Shown piece after piece: positions 16,943 to 24,560 of a stretch of DNA of 64,000 nucleotides (positions within the stretch are counted from its first letter, which is position 1; every line of letters starts with the position of its first letter). Source of the DNA: Microbacteriaceae bacterium (GTDB lineage Bacteria; Actinomycetota; Actinomycetes; Actinomycetales; Microbacteriaceae); contig JAHBTA010000003.1 of NCBI GenBank assembly GCA_019638805.1, forward strand, positions 310,001 through 374,000, read 5' to 3'. The position numbers and the translations under genes are program-made. The notes below the pieces were generated by a model. That model saw only the letters and a list, made by a program, of their open reading frames with translations. It ran no database searches and was not told the origin of the DNA.

Positions 16943-17534
16943 AGATGCGGGTCGACGGGCCGCTGGAGTGCGCGTGAGGGTGCATGTTCGTGGAAGATGC
17001 ACCCTCACCTCGTGCTTCTGCAGGGTCAGCTGTGGTGCGGCGTTCAACGAGGAGGGTGTCACGCCAGCGTCCGGCGTATGGCCCGGCTTCCATGCGGGCG
17101 ATGCGTTCTCTCCGTCCGACGACGCGGAACCCGGCCCGCTCATGGAGGCGCAAGCTTGCGGTGTTCTCGGGGAAGATCGACGATTGGACCGTCCAGACCC
17201 CCACCTGGTCCGCGAGTTCGAGGAACGCGGTCAGGAGAGCTGAGCCGACTCCGTGCCCTGCAGCATCCGGGTGGATGTAGATGGAGTGCTCGACGACGCC
17301 CGCGTACACGGCCCGCGCCGAGACGGGTGAGGCGGCGGCCCACCCGAGAACCTGCCCCTCGGAGTCGACGGCGACGAGGCTGAGTTCCGGGCGTTTGCCG
17401 GTGGCGAAGGCGGCCCAGGTGTTGGGTGGAGCGGTTTCGAAGGTGGCGTGCCCGGTCGCGATCCCGGCCCGGTAGATGTTCTCGACCTCGGGCCAGTCAG
17501 CCTCGACCATCGGCCTGAATTGGAGCGACTCCAT
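16914..17534 (-). CDS. Pat/ArsN-type GNAT N-acetyltransferase
   Basis: Predicted 206-residue acetyltransferase. Motifs typical of the phosphinothricin/arsinothricin N-acetyltransferase group are visible: FRPMVEADW, AGIATGHATFET, GWAAASPVS and the acetyl-CoA loop HPDAAGHGVGSALL. In an ars cluster an ArsN-like role (acetylating arsinothricin-type compounds) is likely, but substrate choice cannot be read from sequence. The start overlaps the arsR stop (TGATG). The last 35 residues are unusual: the reading frame runs through a perfect 11-bp inverted repeat, the 13-bp element boundary, and into antisense of the virB4-like gene, so the final eight residues are supplied by the ICE. Confidence 0.8.
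   Translation of the reverse strand: MESLQFRPMVEADWPEVENIYRAGIATGHATFETAPPNTWAAFATGKRPELSLVAVDSEGQVLGWAAASPVSARAVYAGVVEHSIYIHPDAAGHGVGSALLTAFLELADQVGVWTVQSSIFPENTASLRLHERAGFRVVGRRERIARMEAGPYAGRWRDTLLVERRTTADPAEARGEGASSTNMHPHAHSSGPSTRIFTLNRLQKS
16941..16953 (+). repeat. Left 13-bp direct repeat of arsenic element
   Basis: GAAGATGCGGGTC, identical to 29258-29270. It begins at the second base of the TGA stop codon of the virB4-like gene. It probably represents the core site used by the element's tyrosine recombinase, present once before insertion. Confidence 0.75.
16975..17007. repeat. Perfect 11-bp inverted repeat near left end of the arsenic element
   Basis: TGAGGGTGCAT and ATGCACCCTCA are separated by 11 bases, 22 bases inside the left direct repeat. 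It lies within the coding tail of the acetyltransferase gene. It could be a terminator-like hairpin without a T tract, or a recombinase arm-binding site; the sequence does not decide. Confidence 0.5.
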
Positions 17535-17887
17535 CAGGCCGTGAATGCTCGGGCTGCGTCGACAAGGGTGCCGGTCGTGGGCTGGTAGTACGCCCACTTG
17601 CCGCGCTGCTCACGGGTGACGAGCCCGGCCTCGACAAGGAGCTTCATGTGGTGCGACACGGTCGGCTGCGACAGCCCGACGGGTTCGGTGAGATCACACA
17701 CGCACATCTCCCCGCTCGCACTCGCGGTGATGAGCGAGAACAGCTTGATCCGGTTCGGGTCGCCGAGCGCTTTGAACACCTTCGCGAGCTGCTGCGCGGT
17801 CGCGTCATCGACCATCGGATATGCCGCAGGGGCGCAGCACGGCCCCTGCGCGGGTGTCGTGTCAATCGTCGAGCGGAGAGCAGCCAT
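17534..17887 (-). CDS. arsR: ArsR-family arsenite-responsive repressor
   Basis: Predicted 117-residue winged-helix repressor. The As(III)-binding pair lies in MCVCDLT at the start of the DNA-binding helix region, and the recognition helix reads GLSQPTVSHHMKLL, both classic for ArsR. A second Cys pair (GPCCAP, about residues 15-20) precedes the core. It is divergently oriented from the flavoprotein gene and co-translated with the acetyltransferase. Two opposed copies of an operator-like sequence lie in the divergent promoter region, so it probably represses both directions. An upstream in-frame start six codons earlier is possible. Confidence 0.85.
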   Translation of the reverse strand: MAALRSTIDTTPAQGPCCAPAAYPMVDDATAQQLAKVFKALGDPNRIKLFSLITASASGEMCVCDLTEPVGLSQPTVSHHMKLLVEAGLVTREQRGKWAYYQPTTGTLVDAARAFTA

Positions 17888-17907
17888 GCTTCCATTCTGC
17901 CTCACGT

Positions 17908-17959
17908 ATTGACAGATGTCGATGCGTTCGGCAGGCTTGTCACATCGAAGAACATCAAT
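17908..17959. promoter_or_regulatory. Divergent ArsR-type operator pair
   Basis: ATTGACAGATGTCGATG (17908-17924) and, on the opposite strand, ATTGATGTTCTTCGATG (complement of 17943-17959) form two inverted related copies between arsR and the flavoprotein gene. The first differs at only three positions from a site at the trxB promoter (25863-25880). This repeated, promoter-located pattern fits an ArsR operator. Confidence 0.6.
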
Positions 17960-17973
17960 GCATGGAGGTTGAT

Positions 17974-19296
17974 ATGGATTCCGTCGTCGTCATCGGCGCG
18001 GGCCCGCAGGGACTCGCGGCGGCCGCGCACCTGCTCGAGCGCGGCCTGAACCCGCTCATCCTGGAAGCCGGCACTGGGCCGGCCTCGGCGGTGGCCGAAT
18101 GGGGGCACGTGCGGCTGTTCTCGCCGTGGACGGAGCTCACCGATGCGGCGTCGCGACGCCTGCTGGAACCCACCGGCTGGATGGCGCCCACTCAGGGGTA
18201 TCCGACCGGCGCGCAGTGGATCGAGCAGTACCTCGCGCCGCTCGCGGAGACCCTCGGTCATCGCATCCGGTATGGGGCGCGGGTGATCGGCGTGGGGCGC
18301 AAGGGCCGCGATCTCTCGGTTGATGCGGGACGCGCTGAGCAGCCCTTCATCGTGCACGTCGAGCCCGCGGACAGCAGCGAGGAGCGGATCGAAGCACGCG
18401 CCGTGATCGACGCCTCGGGCACCTGGCGGACGCCCAGTCCCGCCGGCGCCGACGGGCTTCCCGCCCTCGGCGAGCGTGCAGCGATCGAGGCAGGCCTCAT
18501 GGAGCACCGCATGCCCGCGATCGAGGATGCCAGTGCGCTGGCGGGTCAGCATGTCGTGGTGGTCGGCAACGGGCACTCAGCGGCGACCACGATCGGGATC
18601 CTGTCCAGGGTGGCCAAGCGCGAACCCGGAACACGGATCAGCTGGGTGCTGCGCCGCGGCACGGTCGGCAACACCTTCGGCGGCGGCAGCGCCGACGAAC
18701 TGCCCGAGCGCGGCGCGCTGGGCCAGCGCGCGAAGAAGGCCGTCGAAGACGGCCTCGTGGACCTCGTCACCGGGTTCCGCACTGAACAGGTCGTCATCGA
18801 CGGCGGCCAGGCAGTACTGGTTGCAGAGGACGGCCGACAGCTCGCGCCTGCGGCGCGGGTGTTCGTCGCCACAGGGTTCCGCCCCGACCTATCCTTCCTC
18901 TCCGAGATCCGTCTCGACCTCGACATGCGCCTGCAGGCCCCGACGCGCATCGCCGCGGAGGTCGACCCAAACGTGCACTCCTGCGGCTCCGTCCGGGCCA
19001 CCGGCGCGGCCGACCTCGAGCAGCCCGAGCCGGGGTTCTACATCGTGGGCGCGAAGTCCTACGGACGCGCGCCGACCTTCCTCGCCCTGACCGGCTTCGA
19101 GCAGGTACGCAGCGTCGTCGCCGCGATCGCCGGAGACCGCGAAGCCGCCGAGCGCGTGGAGCTCGCCCTGCCCGACACGGGCGTGTGCGGAGGCTCCGGC
19201 CTCTTCGACGCGCCCGACGAGCAGTCCGCGGCCGGGCCCTGCTGCGCGCCTGCGCCGCAGCTCATCCAGCTGGGGGCACCACCCCTGGTCCGCTGA
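17974..19296 (+). CDS. FAD/NAD(P)-binding oxidoreductase (ArsO-like flavoprotein)
   Basis: Predicted 440-residue flavin enzyme. The N-terminal FAD-binding Rossmann motif is VVVIGAGPQGLAAAAHLL, and a second nucleotide-binding motif is HVVVVGNGHSAATTIGIL near residue 190. A late ATG-type motif (ARVFVATGFRPD) follows, as in flavin monooxygenase-like and ArsO-type proteins. The C-terminus ends with a cysteine-rich tail containing GPCCAP, echoing the same hexapeptide in the adjacent ArsR. The start was set 4 bases after GGAGGT. It probably acts on thiol- or arsenic-containing substrates, but the reaction is unproven. Divergent from arsR across the operator pair. Confidence 0.7.
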   Translation: MDSVVVIGAGPQGLAAAAHLLERGLNPLILEAGTGPASAVAEWGHVRLFSPWTELTDAASRRLLEPTGWMAPTQGYPTGAQWIEQYLAPLAETLGHRIRYGARVIGVGRKGRDLSVDAGRAEQPFIVHVEPADSSEERIEARAVIDASGTWRTPSPAGADGLPALGERAAIEAGLMEHRMPAIEDASALAGQHVVVVGNGHSAATTIGILSRVAKREPGTRISWVLRRGTVGNTFGGGSADELPERGALGQRAKKAVEDGLVDLVTGFRTEQVVIDGGQAVLVAEDGRQLAPAARVFVATGFRPDLSFLSEIRLDLDMRLQAPTRIAAEVDPNVHSCGSVRATGAADLEQPEPGFYIVGAKSYGRAPTFLALTGFEQVRSVVAAIAGDREAAERVELALPDTGVCGGSGLFDAPDEQSAAGPCCAPAPQLIQLGAPPLVR

Positions 19297-19306
19297 TACC
19301 CAAATA

Positions 19307-19340
19307 GTCAGCATTCGCTGTATGATCAGTGAATGCTGAC
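19307..19340. promoter_or_regulatory. Perfect 10-bp palindrome overlapping a leaderless promoter of the CmtR-like gene
   Basis: GTCAGCATTC and GAATGCTGAC are perfect inverted repeats separated by 14 bases. The spacer holds TATGAT (19321-19326), a near-consensus -10 box, and the ATG of the downstream regulator begins 6 bases later, inside the right arm. This predicts a leaderless transcript whose promoter is covered by the regulator itself. Confidence 0.65.
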
Positions 19341-19692
19341 CATTGCTTCACGCCTCGACGTCATGAACCGGCTCGGCCGGGCCATGGCGGACCCGACGCG
19401 CTCCCGGATTCTGATGACCCTGCTCGACGGGCCGAGCTACCCGGCCGTGCTCTCGCGCGAGCTGGAACTGACCCGCTCGAACGTGTCGAACCACCTGACA
19501 TGCCTGCGCGACTGCGGGATCGTGGTCGCGGAGCCAGAGGGGCGGCAGACGCGTTACGAGATCGCGGACCCGCACCTGGCGGCGGCGCTGACCGCTTTGG
19601 TGGACGTGACGCTCGCGGTGGACGAGCACGCGCCTTGCATGGATGCCCAGTGCACCGTGCGGGGCTGCTGCGGGACGGGAGCAGGCGCATGA
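19333..19692 (+). CDS. CmtR-like ArsR/SmtB-family metal sensor
   Basis: Predicted 119-residue repressor. The DNA-binding region reads LELTRSNVSNHLTCLRDCGIVV; the CLRDC pair inside the recognition helix and further cysteines in the tail (CMDAQC, GCC) match the Cd/Pb-sensing cysteines of mycobacterial CmtR. It overlaps the P-type ATPase gene by ATGA, so it should regulate that pump. No Shine-Dalgarno sequence precedes it, but a TATGAT box 6 bases upstream suggests leaderless translation. Its operator candidate spans its own start codon. Confidence 0.8.
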   Translation: MLTIASRLDVMNRLGRAMADPTRSRILMTLLDGPSYPAVLSRELELTRSNVSNHLTCLRDCGIVVAEPEGRQTRYEIADPHLAAALTALVDVTLAVDEHAPCMDAQCTVRGCCGTGAGA

Positions 19693-21608
19693 GCACTGCG
19701 TGCGGCTGCGAGCACGACGAGCCCGAGACCGCGGACGCCGAAGAAGCCGAGGAGGCGGAGCGCCCTTGGTGGCGGGACCGCGGGATCATGGTCCCAGTCT
19801 TCTCCGGCACCGCCTTCCTGACCGGCCTGGTCCTGGAGTGGTCCGGGCTCGAGATCCCGGCGCTGGTGGCGTTCTGGATCGGTTTGCTGCTGGGGGCGTC
19901 AACGTTCACGCCGGGCGCGATCCGGAAGCTGTTCACGGGCAAGCTCGGCATCGGCCTGCTGATGACGATCAGCGCGGTCGGCGCGGTGATCCTCGGCTAT
20001 GTCGAGGAAGCCGCAGCTTTGGCGTTCCTCTACTCGATCGCCGAGGCGCTGGAGGACAAGGCGATGGACCGCGCCCGCGGCGGGCTGCGGGCATTGCTCA
20101 AGCTCGTCCCCGAGACTGCGACCATCCGCCACGACGGAACAGCCGTCGAAGTCCCGGCGAAGGATCTCCATGTAGGTCAGCTGATGCTGGTGCGGCCGGG
20201 CGAGCGGATCGCGACCGACGGGATCGTCCGCACGGGGCGCTCCAGCCTGGACACCTCCGCGATCACCGGGGAGTCGATCCCGGTCGAGGTCGAGCCCGGC
20301 GACGCCGTGTCGGCGGGTGCCATCAACACCGCCGGGGCGCTGGAGGTCGAGACGACCGCGGCGGGCACCGACAACTCGCTGACCACGATCGTCGAGCTCG
20401 TGGAGCAGGCGCAGGCCGAGAAGGGCGACCGCGCCCGCCTCGCCGACCGCATCGCCCGGCCATTGGTGCCCGGCGTGCTGATCCTCGCCGCGCTCGTGGC
20501 AACCCTCGGGTCGCTGCTCGGCGACCCGGAGCTGTGGATCACCCGCGCCCTCGTGGTGCTGGTGGCGGCGTCGCCCTGCGCGCTGGCGATCTCCGTGCCA
20601 CTGACAGTGGTCGCCGCGATCGGGTCGGCGAGCAAGTTCGGCGTGATCATCAAGTCCGGGGCCGTGTTCGAACGATTCGGCGTGATCCGCCACGTCGCCG
20701 TCGACAAGACCGGCACCCTGACCCGCAACGAGCCCGCCGTCACCGCCGTCCTCACCGCCGACGGGATCACCGAGGCGCGGGCGCTTGCCTGGGCGGCCGC
20801 GCTGGAGCAGCACAGCACCCACCCGCTCGCGGCCGCGATTACCGCGGCCGCTCCAGATGCCCCTGCGGCCGAGGGCGTGGCGGAGCAGGCCGGGCACGGC
20901 ATCGAGGGCAAGCTCGACGGCGCGCGGATCACGGTCGGCAGCCCCCGCTGGCTGGACGCCGGGTCGCTCGGCGACCAGGTGGCAGGCCTGGAAGAGCAGG
21001 GCATGACGGTCGTGATCGTCCACCGCGACGACGTCCCGGTTGCCGCGATCGGCGTCCGCGACGAGCTGCGCCCCGAGGTCCCCGAGGTCGTGCGCACCCT
21101 CGCGACCCAGGGCATCGGGATGACGATGCTCACCGGCGACAACGCCCGCACCGCACGTGCCCTCGCTGCGGAGGCCGGGATCGAGGACGTCCGCGCCGAG
21201 CTGCGCCCCGAGGACAAGGCCACCGCGATCAGCGAACTCGGTAAGAAGAACGGCTCGGTCGCGATGATCGGCGACGGCATCAACGACGCCCCCGCCCTGG
21301 CCGCCGCAGACATCGGCATCGCGATGGGCGCGACCGGCTCCGATGCCGCAATCGAGTCGGCCGACGTGGCGTTCACCGGCCATGACCTGCGGCTGCTGCC
21401 GCGCGCGTTCGACCACGCCCGTCGGGGGCGGCACATCATCAACCAGAACATCATCCTGTCGCTGCTGATCATCACCGCCCTGCTCCCGCTCGCCCTGTTC
21501 GGCGTCCTGGGGCTCGCAGCGGTGGTCCTGGTGCACGAGATCGCCGAGGTCGTCGTCATCCTCAACGGCCTGCGCGCCGCCCGGACTCGGAAGGAGCCGA
21601 CCGCATGA
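19689..21608 (+). CDS. P1B-type heavy-metal-transporting ATPase with SPC motif
   Basis: Predicted 639-residue inner-membrane cation pump. The phosphorylation motif DKTGTLT starts at D339, with TGES, GDGINDAPAL and the hinge region in order. The membrane metal motif is S295-P296-C297 rather than CPC, a feature of the P1B-4 group (Co/Fe/Zn-type pumps). There is no N-terminal HMA domain; instead a short Cys/His-Asp/Glu-rich head (CGCEHDEPE) precedes the first helix. The last helix carries HEIAEV, unlike the HEGxT seen in many relatives. It is co-translated with the CmtR-like sensor, suggesting Cd, Zn or Pb export, but the substrate is not settled. Confidence 0.85.
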   Translation: MSTACGCEHDEPETADAEEAEEAERPWWRDRGIMVPVFSGTAFLTGLVLEWSGLEIPALVAFWIGLLLGASTFTPGAIRKLFTGKLGIGLLMTISAVGAVILGYVEEAAALAFLYSIAEALEDKAMDRARGGLRALLKLVPETATIRHDGTAVEVPAKDLHVGQLMLVRPGERIATDGIVRTGRSSLDTSAITGESIPVEVEPGDAVSAGAINTAGALEVETTAAGTDNSLTTIVELVEQAQAEKGDRARLADRIARPLVPGVLILAALVATLGSLLGDPELWITRALVVLVAASPCALAISVPLTVVAAIGSASKFGVIIKSGAVFERFGVIRHVAVDKTGTLTRNEPAVTAVLTADGITEARALAWAAALEQHSTHPLAAAITAAAPDAPAAEGVAEQAGHGIEGKLDGARITVGSPRWLDAGSLGDQVAGLEEQGMTVVIVHRDDVPVAAIGVRDELRPEVPEVVRTLATQGIGMTMLTGDNARTARALAAEAGIEDVRAELRPEDKATAISELGKKNGSVAMIGDGINDAPALAAADIGIAMGATGSDAAIESADVAFTGHDLRLLPRAFDHARRGRHIINQNIILSLLIITALLPLALFGVLGLAAVVLVHEIAEVVVILNGLRAARTRKEPTA

Positions 21609-21913
21609 AGGTCGAACTGCTGCACATCGTCGACTGCCCGAACACAGCTGTCGCTGAGGAGCACGCGCGCGCCGCCCTGGACGCTCTCGGGCTCGCGGAC
21701 GTGCCCGTCGAGCTGGTGACGATTCGAACCGAGGCCGAGGCGGCGGATGCTCCGTTCGGAGGCTCGCCCACGATCCTCGTCGACGGCGTCGACCTGTTCC
21801 CCACGGCCCCGGTTCGCTCGCTCGCGTGCCGGGTCTACGCGACAGGAAGCGGGTACGCCGGAGCGCCCACGCAGGAGCAGATCGAAGCAGCGCTGCGAGG
21901 CGCATCCCGGTAG
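21605..21913 (+). CDS. Small thioredoxin-fold protein
   Basis: A 102-residue protein overlapping the ATPase gene by ATGA. It begins with a beta-strand and LLHIVDCPN and has GGSPTILVDGVDLF with a cis-proline-like position, the arrangement of thioredoxin/glutaredoxin-fold proteins. Only one cysteine sits in the redox-like N-terminal motif (DCPN) with another in SLACRVY. Similar small proteins accompany mercury and cadmium loci in actinobacteria. It may pass metal or thiols to the pump, which is inference from the overlap. The gene ends in TAG. Confidence 0.6.
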   Translation: MKVELLHIVDCPNTAVAEEHARAALDALGLADVPVELVTIRTEAEAADAPFGGSPTILVDGVDLFPTAPVRSLACRVYATGSGYAGAPTQEQIEAALRGASR

Positions 21914-21998
21914 AGCGAGAACGACCGGTGACGCGATCACTGGGTCACACCTCACGGCAAAGCGGTGTTCGCCGCGTGGATCGAGAACCCGGAAACAA

Positions 21999-22039
21999 AG
22001 CGGAGGGGGGTAGGGCCGCTGGCCTCTACCCCCTCCGCT
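21999..22039. terminator. Large hairpin between convergent operons, probable bidirectional terminator
   Basis: AGCGGAGGGGGGTAG pairs with CTACCCCCTCCGCT across a 12-base loop, with a single G bulge. It lies just after the cadmium-type operon (+) and just before the arsC stop (-), the expected place for a shared terminator. No long T tract follows on either strand. Confidence 0.65.
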
Positions 22040-22051
22040 GCTCGCAGTCCC

Positions 22052-22456
22052 TCAGACGAGCAGTTCGGCGAGGAGGGTTTCGACGCGGCCCTTGATGTCG
22101 TCGCGGATCGGCCGCACCGACTCGATGCCCTGACCGGCGGGATCGTCGAGCTTCCAGTCTTCGTAACGCTTGCCCGGGAAGAACGGGCAGGCATCGCCGC
22201 AGCCCATCGTGATCACCACGTCGGAGTCCTGCACCGCTTCGGTGGTGAGCACCTTGGGCTGTTCGGCGGTGATGTCGATGCTCTCTTCGCGCATCGCCTC
22301 GACCGCGACGGGGTTGATCTGGTCGGCGGGCATGGATCCGGCGGAGCGGACCTCGACGCGGTCGCCCGCGAGCTCGCGGAGCCAGCCTGCGGCCATCTGG
22401 GAGCGGCCGGCGTTGTGGACGCAGACGAAGAGGACGGAGGGCTTCTGGTCGGTCAT
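22052..22456 (-). CDS. arsC: Arsenate reductase, low-molecular-weight phosphatase type
   Basis: Predicted 134-residue enzyme reducing arsenate to arsenite. The catalytic P-loop CVHNAGRS is at residues 12-19, and the resolving pair sits in MGCGDACPFFPG (Cys86, Cys90), as in thioredoxin-coupled ArsC. Asp97-100 region (KRYEDW) supplies the acid loop. It ends the trxB-trxA-acr3-arsR::arsC-arsC operon, 14 bases after the fusion gene, so a dedicated thioredoxin system is encoded with it. A second ArsC domain is present in the preceding gene. Confidence 0.9.
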   Translation of the reverse strand: MTDQKPSVLFVCVHNAGRSQMAAGWLRELAGDRVEVRSAGSMPADQINPVAVEAMREESIDITAEQPKVLTTEAVQDSDVVITMGCGDACPFFPGKRYEDWKLDDPAGQGIESVRPIRDDIKGRVETLLAELLV

Positions 22457-22470
22457 GGTTTTCGCATCTT

Positions 22471-23475
22471 TCAGTCGGTGAGGGTGGCGAGGAGGCCGCG
22501 GACGCGGCCCTCGATGTCGTGGCGTATCGCTTCGACCCCCTCGGGCGAGGCCAGCGCAGGGTCGCCCACGGCCCAGTCCTCGTAGCGGACGCCGGGGATG
22601 ATCGGGCAGACGTCGCCGCAGCCCATGGTGACCACCACGTCGGCCGCGCGTACGGCGTCGTCGGTGAGGGGCTTCGGGAACGCCGTCTCGGCCTCCTGCT
22701 CGCCTTCGATCTCGGTGAGCAGGGAGCGCACGTGCGGGTGCACATCCGAGGCAGGGGTGGAGCCCGCGGAGCGCGCGATCACGCGGCCGTCGGCGAGCTG
22801 GTTGACGATCGCGGCGGCGAGTTGGGAGCGGCCCGCGTTCTGCACGCACACGAACAACACCCGCGGCACCCCGGCCGAGCGGTCCCGCGTCAGGTCGGTG
22901 AGGCGCTGCCGGGCGAACCGTTCGGTCAGCGGGATCATGTGCGCCGTCAGTTTGGCCGAACGGACCAGGCCGGCGTAGGACTCGCGGACGATCGCGATCA
23001 CGAGTTCTCGGTTCAGCCCGGTCAGCTCGTCGGCGAGCTCTTCGGCGAGCCGCGTCACGCGGGCGTCCATCTGCTGCAGGGCCGCGACCCGTGCTGCGGT
23101 GTCCTCGGGCTCGTCCGTTGTGGCCGCGGCGGGGGCGAACGCGTCGAGGAGGGCCGCGACGGCGCGCTGCTTGCCCGGCGCGATGCGGTAGTACACCCAG
23201 GTGCCGCGCCGCTCGGACAGCAGCATCCCGGTCTCTTTCAGCACCTTCAGGTGGTGGGAGACGGTCGGCTGGGACACGTCGGCGAGCTCGGCGAGGTCGC
23301 ATACGCAGGACTCGCCGCGCGGGTCGGTCGCGATCGCGGAGAGCATCCGCAGCCGCAGCGGGTCAGCGAGCGCCTTCAGCGCCCCGGCCACGGTCGTGGC
23401 GGCCTCGGTGCCGATGGCGTGCGCCGTGGACGGCGCGCACGCGTCGGCGTCAGAGATGACGGTCGTGTCGGTCAT
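22471..23475 (-). CDS. ArsR-ArsC fusion protein
   Basis: Predicted 334-residue protein with three parts. Residues about 20-110 are an ArsR repressor (CVCDLAELADVSQPTVSHHLKVL), residues about 130-200 are a three-helix segment resembling the N-terminal domain of mycothiol/thioredoxin-dependent actinobacterial ArsC proteins, and residues about 205-334 are an ArsC phosphatase-fold domain (CVQNAGRS P-loop; MGCGDVCPIIPG). Both the arsenite-sensing Cys pair and the catalytic cysteines are intact. It overlaps acr3 by ATGA. A repressor tied to the enzyme that makes its inducer is an appealing arrangement, though whether both halves work is unknown. Confidence 0.9.
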   Translation of the reverse strand: MTDTTVISDADACAPSTAHAIGTEAATTVAGALKALADPLRLRMLSAIATDPRGESCVCDLAELADVSQPTVSHHLKVLKETGMLLSERRGTWVYYRIAPGKQRAVAALLDAFAPAAATTDEPEDTAARVAALQQMDARVTRLAEELADELTGLNRELVIAIVRESYAGLVRSAKLTAHMIPLTERFARQRLTDLTRDRSAGVPRVLFVCVQNAGRSQLAAAIVNQLADGRVIARSAGSTPASDVHPHVRSLLTEIEGEQEAETAFPKPLTDDAVRAADVVVTMGCGDVCPIIPGVRYEDWAVGDPALASPEGVEAIRHDIEGRVRGLLATLTD

Positions 23476-24560
23476 GACGTCCTCGATTCGGTGGCGTAGG
23501 GGTCGGTGTGGAACCAGGCCTTCGCGGCCCAGAGCGAGACGTAGACCAGGCCCACGAGCACCGGCACCTCGATGAGCGGGCCGACGACCCCGGCCAAGGC
23601 CTGGCCGGATGCCGCGCCGAAGGTGCCGATCGCGACCGCGATCGCGAGCTCGAAGTTGTTGCCCGCCGCAGTGAACGCGAGCGTCGTCGACCGTGCATAC
23701 CCCAGGCCGAGCCCCTTGCCGAGCAGGATGCCGGCGAACCACATCAGTGCGAAGTAGACCAGCAGCGGCAGCGCGATCCTGGCGACGTCCATCGGGCGCG
23801 AGGTGACCTGCTCGCCCTGCAGCGCGAACAGCAGCACGATCGTGAACAGCAGCCCGTACAACGCCCACGGCCCGATCACGGGGAGGAACTTCTCCTCGTA
23901 CCAGTCGCGCCCCTTGCGCTTCTCGCCGACGAAACGGGACGCGAAGCCTGCGGCGAGCGGAATACCGAGGAACACGAGCACATTCAGCGCGATCTGCCAG
24001 ACCGAGACATCCAGACCCTGCGCGTCCAGTCCCAGCCAGCCCGGCAGCACGGTCAGGTAGAACCAGCCCAGCACCGAGAACATCACGACCTGGAAGACGG
24101 AGTTGATCGCGACCAGCACCGCGGTCGCTTCCCGGTCACCGCACGCGAGGTCGTTCCAGATCACGACCATCGCGATGCAGCGGGCGAGTCCGACGATGAT
24201 CAGCCCGGTCCGGTACTCCGGCAGGTCCGGCAGGAAGATCCAGGCGAGCGCGAACATCACCGCGGGCCCCACGAGCCAGTTCAGCACGAGCGAGGAGAGG
24301 AGCAGCTTCTTGTCCCCGGTGACGGCGGCGACCCTGTCGTAGCGGACCTTCGCGAGCACCGGGTACATCATCACCAGCAGGCCCAGCCCGATGGGGATCG
24401 AGATTCCGCCGACCTCCATCGCGGAGAGCGCGTCCGAGAGCGCGGGCACGAAGCGTCCGAGCAGGAGGCCCGCGACCATGGCGAGGCCGATCCAAAGCGG
24501 CAGCCACTTGTCGAGAGTGGAGAGCCGCTTCGGGGCGGTGCGGGTCAGGGTGTCGGTCAT
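23472..24560 (-). CDS. acr3: ACR3-family arsenite efflux transporter
   Basis: Predicted 362-residue membrane protein with ten hydrophobic segments. Hallmarks of ACR3 include LARCIAMVVIWNDLACGD with the essential membrane cysteine, and AGNNFELAIAVAIG near the end. It exports As(III) made by the two ArsC domains encoded downstream. It overlaps both the thioredoxin gene upstream and the arsR::arsC gene downstream by ATGA, so expression is coupled. The length matches bacterial ACR3 proteins. The start was fixed by the overlap and by the MTDTLTR N-terminus ahead of the first helix. Confidence 0.92.
   Translation of the reverse strand: MTDTLTRTAPKRLSTLDKWLPLWIGLAMVAGLLLGRFVPALSDALSAMEVGGISIPIGLGLLVMMYPVLAKVRYDRVAAVTGDKKLLLSSLVLNWLVGPAVMFALAWIFLPDLPEYRTGLIIVGLARCIAMVVIWNDLACGDREATAVLVAINSVFQVVMFSVLGWFYLTVLPGWLGLDAQGLDVSVWQIALNVLVFLGIPLAAGFASRFVGEKRKGRDWYEEKFLPVIGPWALYGLLFTIVLLFALQGEQVTSRPMDVARIALPLLVYFALMWFAGILLGKGLGLGYARSTTLAFTAAGNNFELAIAVAIGTFGAASGQALAGVVGPLIEVPVLVGLVYVSLWAAKAWFHTDPYATESRTS

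Noticed and set aside
16975..17007. 11-bp inverted repeat taken as the transposon end
   Set aside because: The 13-bp direct repeats lie further out and explain both boundaries, and no matching copy of the inverted repeat was seen at the right end.
19899..21955. Antisense frames of over 590 codons opposite the P-type ATPase gene
   Set aside because: They mirror a well-supported ATPase coding sequence and have no recognisable domain or ribosome site.
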